11,285 nucleotides of DNA, taken from Sphingobacteriales bacterium (GTDB lineage: Bacteria > Bacteroidota > Bacteroidia > Chitinophagales > Chitinophagaceae). Below the pieces are notes generated by a model. It was not told where the DNA came from. It searched no databases and was given only the letters and a program-made list of their open reading frames with translations. Where the stretch lies: positions 1 through 11,285 of the forward strand of contig CANJEF010000011.1 in NCBI GenBank assembly GCA_947472965.1, in the 5' to 3' direction. Positions 1 to 6,892 of the stretch are shown piece after piece. The position numbers were made by a program, and so were the translations under genes. Every line of letters starts with the position of its first letter. Position 1 is the stretch's first letter.

Positions 1-1775
1 AGAAGCTTTCCTTGAAAGAGATTGATGATGTCAGTCAACACATACTTATTCAAAATCATGAGACTTGCAAAGAAAAGAAGCAGGTTGCCTGTGAACCGGT
101 AGGACGGAACGTCGCTGACATTGCCGAAGATATCTGCAACTACGCCAATTCCAATTAAAACCCAAAGCAACGGGCTTTTGAAAATAGTTGATTTTTTCTT
201 TTCTGTCTCATGCTCATGCGTCATGAAGTCAGCCGCAAAAACAGGATTCATAATATAGGCCACAACAAGCGATGCCGTTAACGTGAAGATCAACATCGTT
301 GGCAGGTATATCATGAATTTTCCAATGATGCCTGGCCAAAACAACAAAGGAATAAACGGAGCCAGGGTTGTTAGTGTGCCTGCCAATACGGGAACAAACA
401 CTTCGCCTGCTGCAAATCTTGCAGCATCGGTTGCGTTTATTTTCCCATTGCCTTGTGAAAAAATCCGGTGGGTATTTTCAATAACCACAATGGCATCATC
501 CACTACAATACCTAAGCCGAATAGCAATGCAAACAATACGATGAAGTTCAATGTTACATTCGACCCTACAATAAAGTCTGCCGACGGCAACAAGATAAAT
601 GCAAGGAACATGCTTAGAGGCACCGAAAGTGCAACAAAGAATGAATTTGTAACCCCCATGAAAAACATGAGTATGATCATCACCAGGATAAAGCCTATGA
701 TAATTGAATTAACGAGTTCGTTGAAAGCGGCACCAGCCTTGATGCTTTGATCACCTGTAATTTTGATGTTCAGGTTTTTTGGGAAAACCTCTTTCTTCAT
801 TTCATTAACAATAGCATTGATTTTTTCTGATGCATTAATCAGGTTTTCGCCTGATCTTTTGATGATGCTTAGTGTAACTACATTTTTGCCGTCAAGTCGG
901 GCATAACTTTCTTTTTCCTTAACGGTATCTGTTATAGAGGCAAGGTCTTTCAAGTAGAAAGGTGACCCATAAATATTTTTTACGATTACATTTTGCAATT
1001 CAAGTGCTGTCTTGAATTGTCCGTTTACCCGCAGTGTTCTTTTCTGATCACCAACTTCAAGGAGACCCCCTGAGATATCTGCGTTTTCACGTTGGATGGC
1101 TTGCTCAACATCGCTGAATCCAACCTTGGCTACTTCCATCTTGTTCCTGTCAACATTCACCTGTATCTCTCTTTCAGGAGCTCCTACAAGGTCAACCCTG
1201 CTGATCTCTTTCAATTCTTCAATCCTATCTTTTAGTTGATCAGCAAATAATCCAAGGTTTACTGCATCATAGTCGCCACTTACGTTCACTGCCATGATTG
1301 GCAATTCCGAAAGGCTTATTTCTTGTACTACTGGTTCTTGCGTAAGGTCGTTTGGCAGATCTTTTCTAGCCTTATCAACTGCATCACGCATTTTTTGGAG
1401 TGCGATATCAATTTTTACATCGGTGCTGAACTCAACAATGATGGCTGAGAAGTCCTGTAATGAATTGCTTGTGATCTTATTCACCTTTACCCCTGTAATG
1501 CCCTTAAGTTCTTTTTCTATGGGTCTTGTAACGAGGTTTTCGATGTCTTTCGGTGAGTTTCCTACATATACGGTTTGCACATAGATGGTAGGAAGTACAA
1601 CATCCGGAAATTGTTCTTTCGGGAAAGATACAAATAGTGATATACCCCAAATTGATATGATTAGTGTAATGAGGTACACTGCTGTTTTATTTCTGATTGC
1701 CCAATCGGTTGGTCCAAATGTTTTTGTTTTTTTCAACAAATTGTGGATCGGGTTATTTTTAGATGCATTTTCCAT
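1..1775 (-). CDS. RND efflux pump inner-membrane subunit (AcrB/HAE-1-like), partial
   Basis: Proton-driven inner-membrane pump of a tripartite efflux system. About 591 N-terminal residues are in the window and the rest lies beyond position 1. I read the start as the ATG at 1775, giving MENASKNNPIHN, a short cytoplasmic lead, then TM1 at about residues 31-49 followed by FPKEQFPDVVLP, the usual entry to the porter domain. Hydrophobic blocks matching TM2-TM6 follow. TM4 contains GIVVDDAIVVIENTHR, in which D426 and D427 correspond to the proton-relay pair Asp407/Asp408 of E. coli AcrB. TM6 ends in NPVF where AcrB has TPAL. After TM6 come a charged HEHETEKKK stretch and two more hydrophobic segments (about 531-545 and 560-580). 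It is the last visible gene of the tetR-tolC-adaptor-pump operon, 35 bp after the adaptor stop. The substrate cannot be read from sequence; drugs, bile-like compounds or lipids are possible. Confidence 0.95.
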   Translation of the reverse strand, partial: MENASKNNPIHNLLKKTKTFGPTDWAIRNKTAVYLITLIISIWGISLFVSFPKEQFPDVVLPTIYVQTVYVGNSPKDIENLVTRPIEKELKGITGVKVNKITSNSLQDFSAIIVEFSTDVKIDIALQKMRDAVDKARKDLPNDLTQEPVVQEISLSELPIMAVNVSGDYDAVNLGLFADQLKDRIEELKEISRVDLVGAPEREIQVNVDRNKMEVAKVGFSDVEQAIQRENADISGGLLEVGDQKRTLRVNGQFKTALELQNVIVKNIYGSPFYLKDLASITDTVKEKESYARLDGKNVVTLSIIKRSGENLINASEKINAIVNEMKKEVFPKNLNIKITGDQSIKAGAAFNELVNSIIIGFILVMIILMFFMGVTNSFFVALSVPLSMFLAFILLPSADFIVGSNVTLNFIVLFALLFGLGIVVDDAIVVIENTHRIFSQGNGKINATDAARFAAGEVFVPVLAGTLTTLAPFIPLLFWPGIIGKFMIYLPTMLIFTLTASLVVAYIMNPVFAADFMTHEHETEKKKSTIFKSPLLWVLIGIGVVADIFGNVSDVPSYRFTGNLLLFFASLMILNKYVLTDIINLFQGKL

Positions 1776-1810
1776 GATTCTATTTTTATCCTCTTTTTCG
1801 CTCAATGATT

Positions 1811-2959
1811 TTATTTTGCTGTTGCAATGGCAAGGCTCTGGCCTTCATACAATCCTTGAAATCCTTTTGTTATTATTTTCTCACCTGTTGATAAACCAGA
1901 TTTTACTTCTATTACTTCGTTGTAGAATTCTCCAATTTCGATTTGTTTTTTCCGTGCAATATTTTTTCCGTTTTCTATAGAGAAAACAAATACATATTTT
2001 CCTTTCTCGTCTGTTTGAACTGTTTCAACAGGTATCACGATTGCATTTTTTGATTCATGGTCCAGCACTTTAATCACTGCCAATTGGTTTGGCTTGATAT
2101 CTTTCATGCCAGCCAATTTGCATTCCGCAATAAAGCTTCTTGACGATACATTGATGGTTTCGCTTATCAGACTTATTTCAGAATTAATGGATTGATTTAT
2201 ATCTGGAATAGAAATAATTGTTTTCATTCCCTTCCTGAATTTTGTAATATAATTCTCAGGTACATCAACAATTGCCTTGAGCGCAGATAGGTTTACAATA
2301 GTCATTCCTGCCAAGGGAGAACCCGTGAAAGTTTCCCCAACACGGATGTTGATAACGTCAATAACGCCGGATGCTTCAGCAACCACATTCGTAGTGCTTA
2401 GCTGTTCTTTAACTAGCGAAAGTTGTTTTTCAAGACTTTCAACATTGTTCTTTGAAGAAAGGTATTGAACCTCTGTACCAATACCATCTTTCCATAGATT
2501 TTCTTGTCTTAAAAAAATATTTTTTGCAAATTCGAGTTGACTTTCAACCTGCTTTACATTTTGTTGAACAATACCATCTTCCAGTTTCATCAGCAGTTGT
2601 CCTTTTTTCACTTTATCACCTTGCTTCACGAAAATGGATTTCACTTGTCCACCCATTCCACGTGGGGTAACATAGTACATATTTTCAGTGGTGATTTTAC
2701 CTTGCAATTCTACGTAATGCGCAAAATCCTGGTTTGCGATTGTCAGCACCTCAACCAATTTCATTTTTTCATTTGTTGAGGAACTGTCGAGTTGCTGAAT
2801 TTCATTTTCAAGTGTAGCGATTTTTGTAGAAAGTGCATCACGGTCTTTCATCAGCAATTCCAATGCTGATTTCTTTTCGGAAAGGCTTCCTTTTTCGCTC
2901 TTATTTGCGGAGCAAGCGGCAAGGAATATAACTGCGCAAATGATTAATATTTGTTTCAT
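1811..2959 (-). CDS. RND efflux periplasmic adaptor (HlyD/AcrA family), lipoprotein
   Basis: Membrane-fusion protein bridging the inner-membrane pump and the outer-membrane channel. The 382-residue product starts with MKQILIICAVIFLAAC, a lipoprotein signal with lipobox LAAC and Cys16 as the lipidated residue; the residues after it (SANKSEK) do not form an acidic surface-export signal. A predicted coiled coil (about 24-60) precedes the adaptor fold, which is common in Bacteroidota adaptors. The first lipoyl half-motif is at about 95-128 (GGQVKSIFVKQGDKVKKGQ), an alpha-hairpin at about 129-190, the second lipoyl half at about 191-225 (AEASGVIDVINIRVGET), then a beta-barrel and a membrane-proximal domain to the end. 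It begins 17 bp after the tolC-like stop and is followed by the pump gene, so the three components are co-transcribed. No Shine-Dalgarno is obvious; the leader is A-rich. Confidence 0.94.
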   Translation of the reverse strand: MKQILIICAVIFLAACSANKSEKGSLSEKKSALELLMKDRDALSTKIATLENEIQQLDSSSTNEKMKLVEVLTIANQDFAHYVELQGKITTENMYYVTPRGMGGQVKSIFVKQGDKVKKGQLLMKLEDGIVQQNVKQVESQLEFAKNIFLRQENLWKDGIGTEVQYLSSKNNVESLEKQLSLVKEQLSTTNVVAEASGVIDVINIRVGETFTGSPLAGMTIVNLSALKAIVDVPENYITKFRKGMKTIISIPDINQSINSEISLISETINVSSRSFIAECKLAGMKDIKPNQLAVIKVLDHESKNAIVIPVETVQTDEKGKYVFVFSIENGKNIARKKQIEIGEFYNEVIEVKSGLSTGEKIITKGFQGLYEGQSLAIATAK

Positions 2960-2976
2960 ATCGTTTGTTTATTTTT

Positions 2977-4401
2977 TTATTGAAGTTTACCAAGCGCTTT
3001 CATGTATGATATGCGTGCATTTATTGCATCATAAAGGGATTGGAAGTAATTGGATTGGGCTGTTTCAAGATCTTGTTCCGATTGGGAAAGTTCAAAGCTT
3101 GAACCAATTCCCTGTTCGTATTTTTTCTTGGTTGCGCTGAATACCCTATCAGCGAGGGACACATTTCTTTCCTGAACTTCTAGTGTTGAAAGGGAATTTG
3201 CAAAAATGATGTTTGCTGCATTTAATTGGAGGTCAATCGCTCTCTCTAGGTTTTGAATTGTGTTTTGGGTTTTTTCCAGATTCAACGTGGCCTGCCTGAT
3301 TTTGTTGAGTTTTTGTCCACCATCAAAGATTGGAATGCTCATGTTAATACCCCATAGTGACGTCTTAAACCACTTTTGACTGAAATCAAAAAAGGAAAAG
3401 TCTGATCGCAATGCATTTCTGCTGTAGTTGAAATAGGTAGAAAGTGTTGGAAGATATCCAAGCTTATTTCTTTTTACATCAAGAACTTGTAGCTCTTTGG
3501 CGATATTCAGCAGTTGTATTTCTTTCCGATCTGCGTAGGCAAAATTGCTCAGTGACATCAAATCTTTTTTCACCAAGTCAACTGAGAGCGTATCACTCAG
3601 TGTAAGTGTATCTACTTGGTTAATGCCAAGTGCAAATTTTAGTGAAGCATATCCAATTTGGATCAGGTTTCCAATTTGTGTAGCATTGGTTTGCAAGTTA
3701 TTCAATCCAACCTGTGTTTTGTCGAGGTCGAGTCTTTCAATGAAACCATTTTTAAAAAGTTTTTCCTGGTCACTTTTTAATTTTTCAAAGCGCCTTATAC
3801 TTTCATCCAAATAGGATTTTCTTTTTTCTGCAATGAGAACAGAGTAGTAAGACCGGTAAATATTGCTTTTTACTGAGTCCTCCATTACTTTGATATTTGC
3901 TTCCGTAAAGTCTACTGCTTTTTTCCTTGCCTTTAGGGCAATGAAAAGATCAGGTTGAAAAAGTAATTGCTGAAATTGAAATCCTGCAGACGCCTGCCAC
4001 GGAACACCAAATTGTGCAGGGAAGAATTTTGGTTCTGCTGCTGGTTTAGTTATAACATTACCGCTTCCGTCTTTTACACCTTTATCCTCTAATACCTGGT
4101 AAACGGCAGGTGAGATGAAATCCGGAAGAAGTGTTACAGGAATATTGAAATACTTTTGCATCTGTACACTTCCATTTGCCTGCGGCAATGTTTGACCTAT
4201 GTACTCACGGTTTTTTGCAATTTGTATCGATCTGTCGAGCGTTAGATTTTTTATTTCTGTCGCATTCTTAACTGCGAGCACTGCAGCTTGTTGTGCAGAC
4301 AAATTGAACGCCTGCTGTGCACTGGTTTGCCAAGGTTGCAGAAAAGCAATTAGGCAAAGGATTACTACCCATCTATTCATATGCTTTAATTTATTGTCCA
4401 T
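2977..4401 (-). CDS. TolC-family outer-membrane efflux channel
   Basis: Outer-membrane factor of the efflux system, expected to form a trimeric beta-barrel with a periplasmic alpha-helical tunnel. The 474-residue product has a signal peptide with likely cleavage after TSA, before QQAFNL. The rest shows the internal duplication of the family: two long helical blocks rich in Gln, Asn, Leu and Ala (about 165-300 and 365-470), including FEKLKSDQEKLFKNGFIERLDL and the related C-terminal KKKYEQGIGSSFELSQSEQDL. The start is ambiguous. The ATG at 4401 overlaps the tetR stop by 11 bp and adds MDNKLKH. The ATG at 4380 gives MNRWVVILCLIAF, a more standard signal peptide, and leaves a 10-bp gap after tetR. 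I keep the longer form without strong preference. Coupling to tetR implies shared transcription. Confidence 0.93.
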   Translation of the reverse strand: MDNKLKHMNRWVVILCLIAFLQPWQTSAQQAFNLSAQQAAVLAVKNATEIKNLTLDRSIQIAKNREYIGQTLPQANGSVQMQKYFNIPVTLLPDFISPAVYQVLEDKGVKDGSGNVITKPAAEPKFFPAQFGVPWQASAGFQFQQLLFQPDLFIALKARKKAVDFTEANIKVMEDSVKSNIYRSYYSVLIAEKRKSYLDESIRRFEKLKSDQEKLFKNGFIERLDLDKTQVGLNNLQTNATQIGNLIQIGYASLKFALGINQVDTLTLSDTLSVDLVKKDLMSLSNFAYADRKEIQLLNIAKELQVLDVKRNKLGYLPTLSTYFNYSRNALRSDFSFFDFSQKWFKTSLWGINMSIPIFDGGQKLNKIRQATLNLEKTQNTIQNLERAIDLQLNAANIIFANSLSTLEVQERNVSLADRVFSATKKKYEQGIGSSFELSQSEQDLETAQSNYFQSLYDAINARISYMKALGKLQ

Positions 4402-5011
4402 TATTTTGTTTTCTTGTTTTGTATTCAGTAATCAATTGGTAACCTTTTTGTGTTGCCAGTCCATATAAAAAGTGTTGAATAATTTCCAGCGTTACTTCAA
4501 GTGCATTAAATTTTGAAGGGGGATATAAATCCATATTAAAAGCAAGCATCATCGATTCAAGTCTGAACCTGGCTAGAATATCAATTTTAATATTTTCCCT
4601 GTATAAACCTTCTTGCAATCCCTTTTCTAGATTTTTGGTGATGATTTCCAGCAGAAATGTATTTCGGTGTTGCATGAATTTTTCAAATGACCTATGATGG
4701 TACTTTTGTAGGTCAAAAATCACCATGGGATTCATATTTCTGAATTGGTCCACGATCATCTCCATTGTTTTGAAGATTTCATCAATTGCATCCTTGGCAG
4801 TTTCACAGCAATTTGTACAATCGGCTTGTATCTGTTGAATGTCTGTATCGATTATATTGTCAACCAGTTCATCCTTGTCTGCAAACAGTTGATAGATGGT
4901 TTTTTTGGAAATGCCCAGCTGGTTGGCAATGTCGTCCATTGAAACAGAGCGTATGCCCAATTTTAGGAAAAGGGCCTTTGATTCTGTTATGATTCTAGTT
5001 TTGTTGTCCAT
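4391..5011 (-). CDS. TetR/AcrR-family transcriptional regulator of the efflux operon
   Basis: A 206-residue one-component regulator, the usual TetR length. The N-terminal helix-turn-helix is clear: RSVSMDDIANQLGISKKTIY at about residues 21-40, followed by QLFADKDELV, the signature start of helix 4. The C-terminal helical domain (about 50-200) should bind a ligand and dimerise; it is diverged, as normal for the family, and carries a compact CTNCC cluster (Cys65, Cys68, Cys69), the only cysteines in the protein. It is the first gene of the leftward efflux operon and overlaps or nearly touches the channel gene. By family precedent it probably represses its own operon and releases DNA when it binds a pump substrate. 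A 10-bp perfect inverted repeat 24 bp upstream of its start is the likely binding site. The ligand is unknown. Confidence 0.94.
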   Translation of the reverse strand: MDNKTRIITESKALFLKLGIRSVSMDDIANQLGISKKTIYQLFADKDELVDNIIDTDIQQIQADCTNCCETAKDAIDEIFKTMEMIVDQFRNMNPMVIFDLQKYHHRSFEKFMQHRNTFLLEIITKNLEKGLQEGLYRENIKIDILARFRLESMMLAFNMDLYPPSKFNALEVTLEIIQHFLYGLATQKGYQLITEYKTRKQNNGQ

Positions 5012-5027
5012 GGTTGATTTCGGGACG

Positions 5028-5035
5028 CAAAACTA
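5028..5035 (-). promoter_or_regulatory. Candidate -7 promoter box of the efflux operon
   Basis: On the minus strand this reads TAGTTTTG, an exact match to the Bacteroidota -7 consensus TAnnTTTG. It would start transcription roughly 10 nt before the tetR ATG at 5011. The -33 region 19-21 nt further upstream has no TTG (only CTT/TTC), so the match is half-supported. The first base of the box is also the outer base of the inverted repeat at 5035-5066. Confidence 0.5.
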
Positions 5036-5066
5036 TGGAAACTTTTAGCAGAAAAGAAGTTTCCAT
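5035..5066. promoter_or_regulatory. Inverted repeat, probable TetR operator
   Basis: ATGGAAACTT (5035-5044) and AAGTTTCCAT (5057-5066) are perfect 10-bp inverted arms around a 12-bp spacer. Arm centres are 22 bp apart, about two helical turns, which suits a TetR-family dimer or pair of dimers. The repeat fills the interval between the expected -33 and -7 elements of the leftward promoter, so a bound repressor would block RNA polymerase. That the adjacent tetR product binds here is inference. Confidence 0.6.
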
Positions 5067-5121
5067 GGATAAATACTTTATTTTATGTGTGAATGGTCAT
5101 TTTTGGTGTTTAATCACTGTC

Positions 5122-5150
5122 AAACCGTTCTTTTCTGATCCAAAACCGTT
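5122..5150. repeat. Short direct repeat AAACCGTT in the divergent intergenic region
   Basis: AAACCGTT occurs at 5122-5129 and 5143-5150, 21 bp apart in register, about two helical turns, with C as the base before the A run in both (CAAACCGTT and CAAAACCGTT). It lies about 55-85 bp upstream of the DUF502 start, where an activator could sit. Eight-base repeats can arise by chance in AT-rich DNA, so the call is weak. Confidence 0.25.
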
Positions 5151-5181
5151 GATTTAGCCTTTAAACGGGAGCATCATGGTG

Positions 5182-5189
5182 TATATTTG
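5182..5189 (+). promoter_or_regulatory. Candidate -7 promoter box for the DUF502 gene
   Basis: TATATTTG is an exact match to the Bacteroidota -7 consensus TAnnTTTG and would place the transcript start about 10 nt before the ATG at 5206. No TTG is found at the expected -33 spacing; the nearest, at 5149-5151, is 30 nt away. The box overlaps a 16-bp palindrome. Confidence 0.4.
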
Positions 5190-5199
5190 ATTTCAAATA
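5184..5199. repeat. 16-bp palindrome TATTTGATTTCAAATA at the DUF502 promoter
   Basis: Seven-base arms TATTTGA and TCAAATA are perfect inverted copies around a 2-bp TT spacer, ending 6 bp before the DUF502 start codon. The position, covering the -7 box and likely transcript start, would suit a repressor operator. As RNA it would form only a weak AT hairpin without a T-run after it, so a terminator is unlikely. Confidence 0.35.
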
Positions 5200-5205
5200 A
5201 CACCT

Positions 5206-5865
5206 ATGTCTGCATTTCTTCGACCTAAAAAAATCATTAATTACTTCCTACAGGGTCTTATTATATTGGCCCCAATAGTAATAACCATTTGGTCGATCGT
5301 ATCGTTGTTCGAATTCATTGATGATATTCTTCCCAATCTCCTGCATGTATTATTCCCAGACTTTGTGAAGTTGAATGCCATGGGGAGTCCAGAGAAAATA
5401 CCGGGTTTGGGATTCCTTGTTGTGATCATACTCGTCTTTCTAGTTGGCTACATATCATCTTTGTTTTTTGTTTCCAAGCTGCTTGAGTGGTTCAATTTAT
5501 TGCTTGAAAAAACACCGGGTGTAAAGATCATTTATTCAACGGTGAAGGAACTCCTAGAGGCTTTTGCAGGAAATAAGCGGAAATTCAACAAACCCGTATT
5601 GGTGGCCATCGAGGATCCGAATGTTTACAGAATGGGATTTATTACCCAGCATGATGCGTCAAAATTTGGCCTGGAAGATTATGTAACTGTATACCTTCCT
5701 CATTCTTATGCATTTGCAGGGGTATTGTATTTTGTGCAAAGGGACCGACTAAAAAAAGTAGATAATATAAGTTCTGCTGATGCCATGAAATTCATTGTTT
5801 CAGGCGGTGTAACCGATGTAGGAGGAGATCACAAGGATCATGGCAAACGCCCTGTAGATGCGTAA
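5206..5865 (+). CDS. DUF502 family membrane protein
   Basis: A 219-residue protein of the DUF502 family, whose biochemical function is not established to my knowledge. Two transmembrane segments are visible: about residues 14-37 (LQGLIILAPIVITIWSIVSLF) and about 66-90 (PGLGFLVVIILVFLVGYISSL). Between them is an approximately 28-residue loop with the family's conserved PGLG at its end. The second segment leads to LLEKTPGVKIIYSTVKELLEAF, the family's conserved (E/K)-x-(I/T)-P-x-x-x-x-(I/V)-Y region, and then a soluble domain containing MGFITQ and VYLPHSYAFAGVLYFV. The C-terminal tail is short and charged (GGDHKDHGKRPVDA). It is divergent from tetR and overlaps the next gene by 8 bp, implying translational coupling to the secreted hydrolase. 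Base composition matches the neighbours, so no sign of recent transfer. Confidence 0.9.
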   Translation: MSAFLRPKKIINYFLQGLIILAPIVITIWSIVSLFEFIDDILPNLLHVLFPDFVKLNAMGSPEKIPGLGFLVVIILVFLVGYISSLFFVSKLLEWFNLLLEKTPGVKIIYSTVKELLEAFAGNKRKFNKPVLVAIEDPNVYRMGFITQHDASKFGLEDYVTVYLPHSYAFAGVLYFVQRDRLKKVDNISSADAMKFIVSGGVTDVGGDHKDHGKRPVDA

Positions 5866-6844
5866 AGGCGTATTTCCATTTTCTCTTTTGTATTTGCTGG
5901 GTTTGCTTTTATTTCCCACACTTTCTTATTCATGGGGCTTTTTTGGACATCGGTATATTAATTACCACGCCGTTTTTTTGCTCCCCCCCGAGATGGTCTC
6001 TTTTTATAAAACGAACATAGAATACCTGAGAGATCATTCGGTTGATCCCGATAAACGTCGTTATGCAATTCTGGAGGAAGGTCCCAGGCATTACATCGAT
6101 ATGGATCACTATGGATCCTTTCCATTCATAAATCTGCCTAAAAAATGGAATCATGCAGTTGAAAAATTTTCGCAGGATAGTTTGCAAGCCCACGGCATTG
6201 CACCTTGGTGGATTATGGTTATGCAGAATCGATTGAAAAAAGCTTTTGAAGAAAAAAATGGGGACGCTATTTTAAAACTGTCAGCTGAAATAGGACATTA
6301 TATTGCTGATATCCATGTTCCCTTGCATGCAAGCAGCAACCACAACGGACAAAAAACAGATCAGGTAGGTATTCATGGGTTTTGGGAAAGCAGGTTGCCT
6401 GAATTGTTTGCTGAAGAGGAATACGACCTGGTTATTGGGAAGGCTGGTTATATAGAAAACCAACTTGATTTCATTTGGGAAAGGGTATATGAGAGTGCAA
6501 AGGCATCCGATTCGGTTTTAAATATTGAGAAAAGACTTTCGTTGCGAGTACCCCCCCACAAGCGCATTGGATACGAAGAACGAAATGGGATTCTGTTAAG
6601 GCAATTTGCATCTGCCTATTCCAAGCGATATCATGAAAATTTGAGTGGGATGGTCGAACGACGAATGACAAGTTCAATCTATACAGTTGCGAGTTTTTGG
6701 TATACCGCCTGGCTTGAGGCTGGTCAGCCCAGTCTGGTTAGGTTGGGAAAAATAATGCCCGATTCAAACTCTGTCAAAGAAATGGATTCACTTCAGGCTG
6801 CATGGATCAACAATCGGATCGTTGGTCGCTCTTGTACAAATTAA
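5858..6844 (+). CDS. Secreted zinc-dependent hydrolase, S1/P1 nuclease-phospholipase C fold
   Basis: A 328-residue exported enzyme, probably a trinuclear-zinc phosphoesterase acting outside the cytoplasm. The signal peptide (MRKGVFPFSLLYLLGLLLFPTLSYS) should be cut before Trp26, exposing the N-terminal WG whose amino group and carbonyl bind zinc in this superfamily. Predicted ligands by motif and spacing are Trp26, His31 (WGFFGH), Asp63, His78 (GPRHYID), His147 and Asp151 (GHYIAD), His157 (VPLH), His173 and Glu177 (HGFWE). P1 nuclease spacing fits W-H (5), D-H (15), H-D (4) and H-H (10). The last ligand being Glu resembles Bacillus phospholipase C instead. It could be a nuclease, nucleotidase or phospholipase; sequence alone does not decide. 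The ATG sits 8 bp inside the DUF502 gene (GATGCGTAA), suggesting co-translation. The gene contains two runs of seven C, at 5983 and 6551. Confidence 0.85.
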   Translation: MRKGVFPFSLLYLLGLLLFPTLSYSWGFFGHRYINYHAVFLLPPEMVSFYKTNIEYLRDHSVDPDKRRYAILEEGPRHYIDMDHYGSFPFINLPKKWNHAVEKFSQDSLQAHGIAPWWIMVMQNRLKKAFEEKNGDAILKLSAEIGHYIADIHVPLHASSNHNGQKTDQVGIHGFWESRLPELFAEEEYDLVIGKAGYIENQLDFIWERVYESAKASDSVLNIEKRLSLRVPPHKRIGYEERNGILLRQFASAYSKRYHENLSGMVERRMTSSIYTVASFWYTAWLEAGQPSLVRLGKIMPDSNSVKEMDSLQAAWINNRIVGRSCTN

Positions 6845-6853
6845 GTATCTTTG
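6822..6853 (+). promoter_or_regulatory. Candidate Bacteroidota-type promoter for serC
   Basis: TTG at 6822-6824, a 21-nt spacer, and TATCTTTG at 6846-6853 match the Bacteroidota -33 TTG and -7 TAnnTTTG elements with acceptable spacing. The -33 part lies inside the 3' end of the hydrolase gene and the -7 box follows its stop. Transcription would begin near 6859, giving a leader of about 30 nt, so serC and its followers need not depend on the upstream promoter. Confidence 0.6.
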
Positions 6854-6892
6854 CTTTCTGCCTGCCAATTCAAGTTTTAAGCATAAAATAAC

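Noticed and set aside
283..750. Plus-strand open frame of 155 codons
   Set aside because: It is antisense to the RND pump, whose minus-strand frame shows the conserved GIVVDDAIVVIEN motif; the plus-strand translation has no recognisable features.
1585..1980. Plus-strand open frame of 131 codons
   Set aside because: It spans the antisense of the pump start and the adaptor end, and its hydrophobic look reflects reversed AT-rich codons.
5012..5205. Small RNA or small peptide gene in the divergent intergenic region
   Set aside because: No hairpin followed by a T-run and no credible short ORF with a start signal is visible; the region is explained by two promoters and regulatory repeats.
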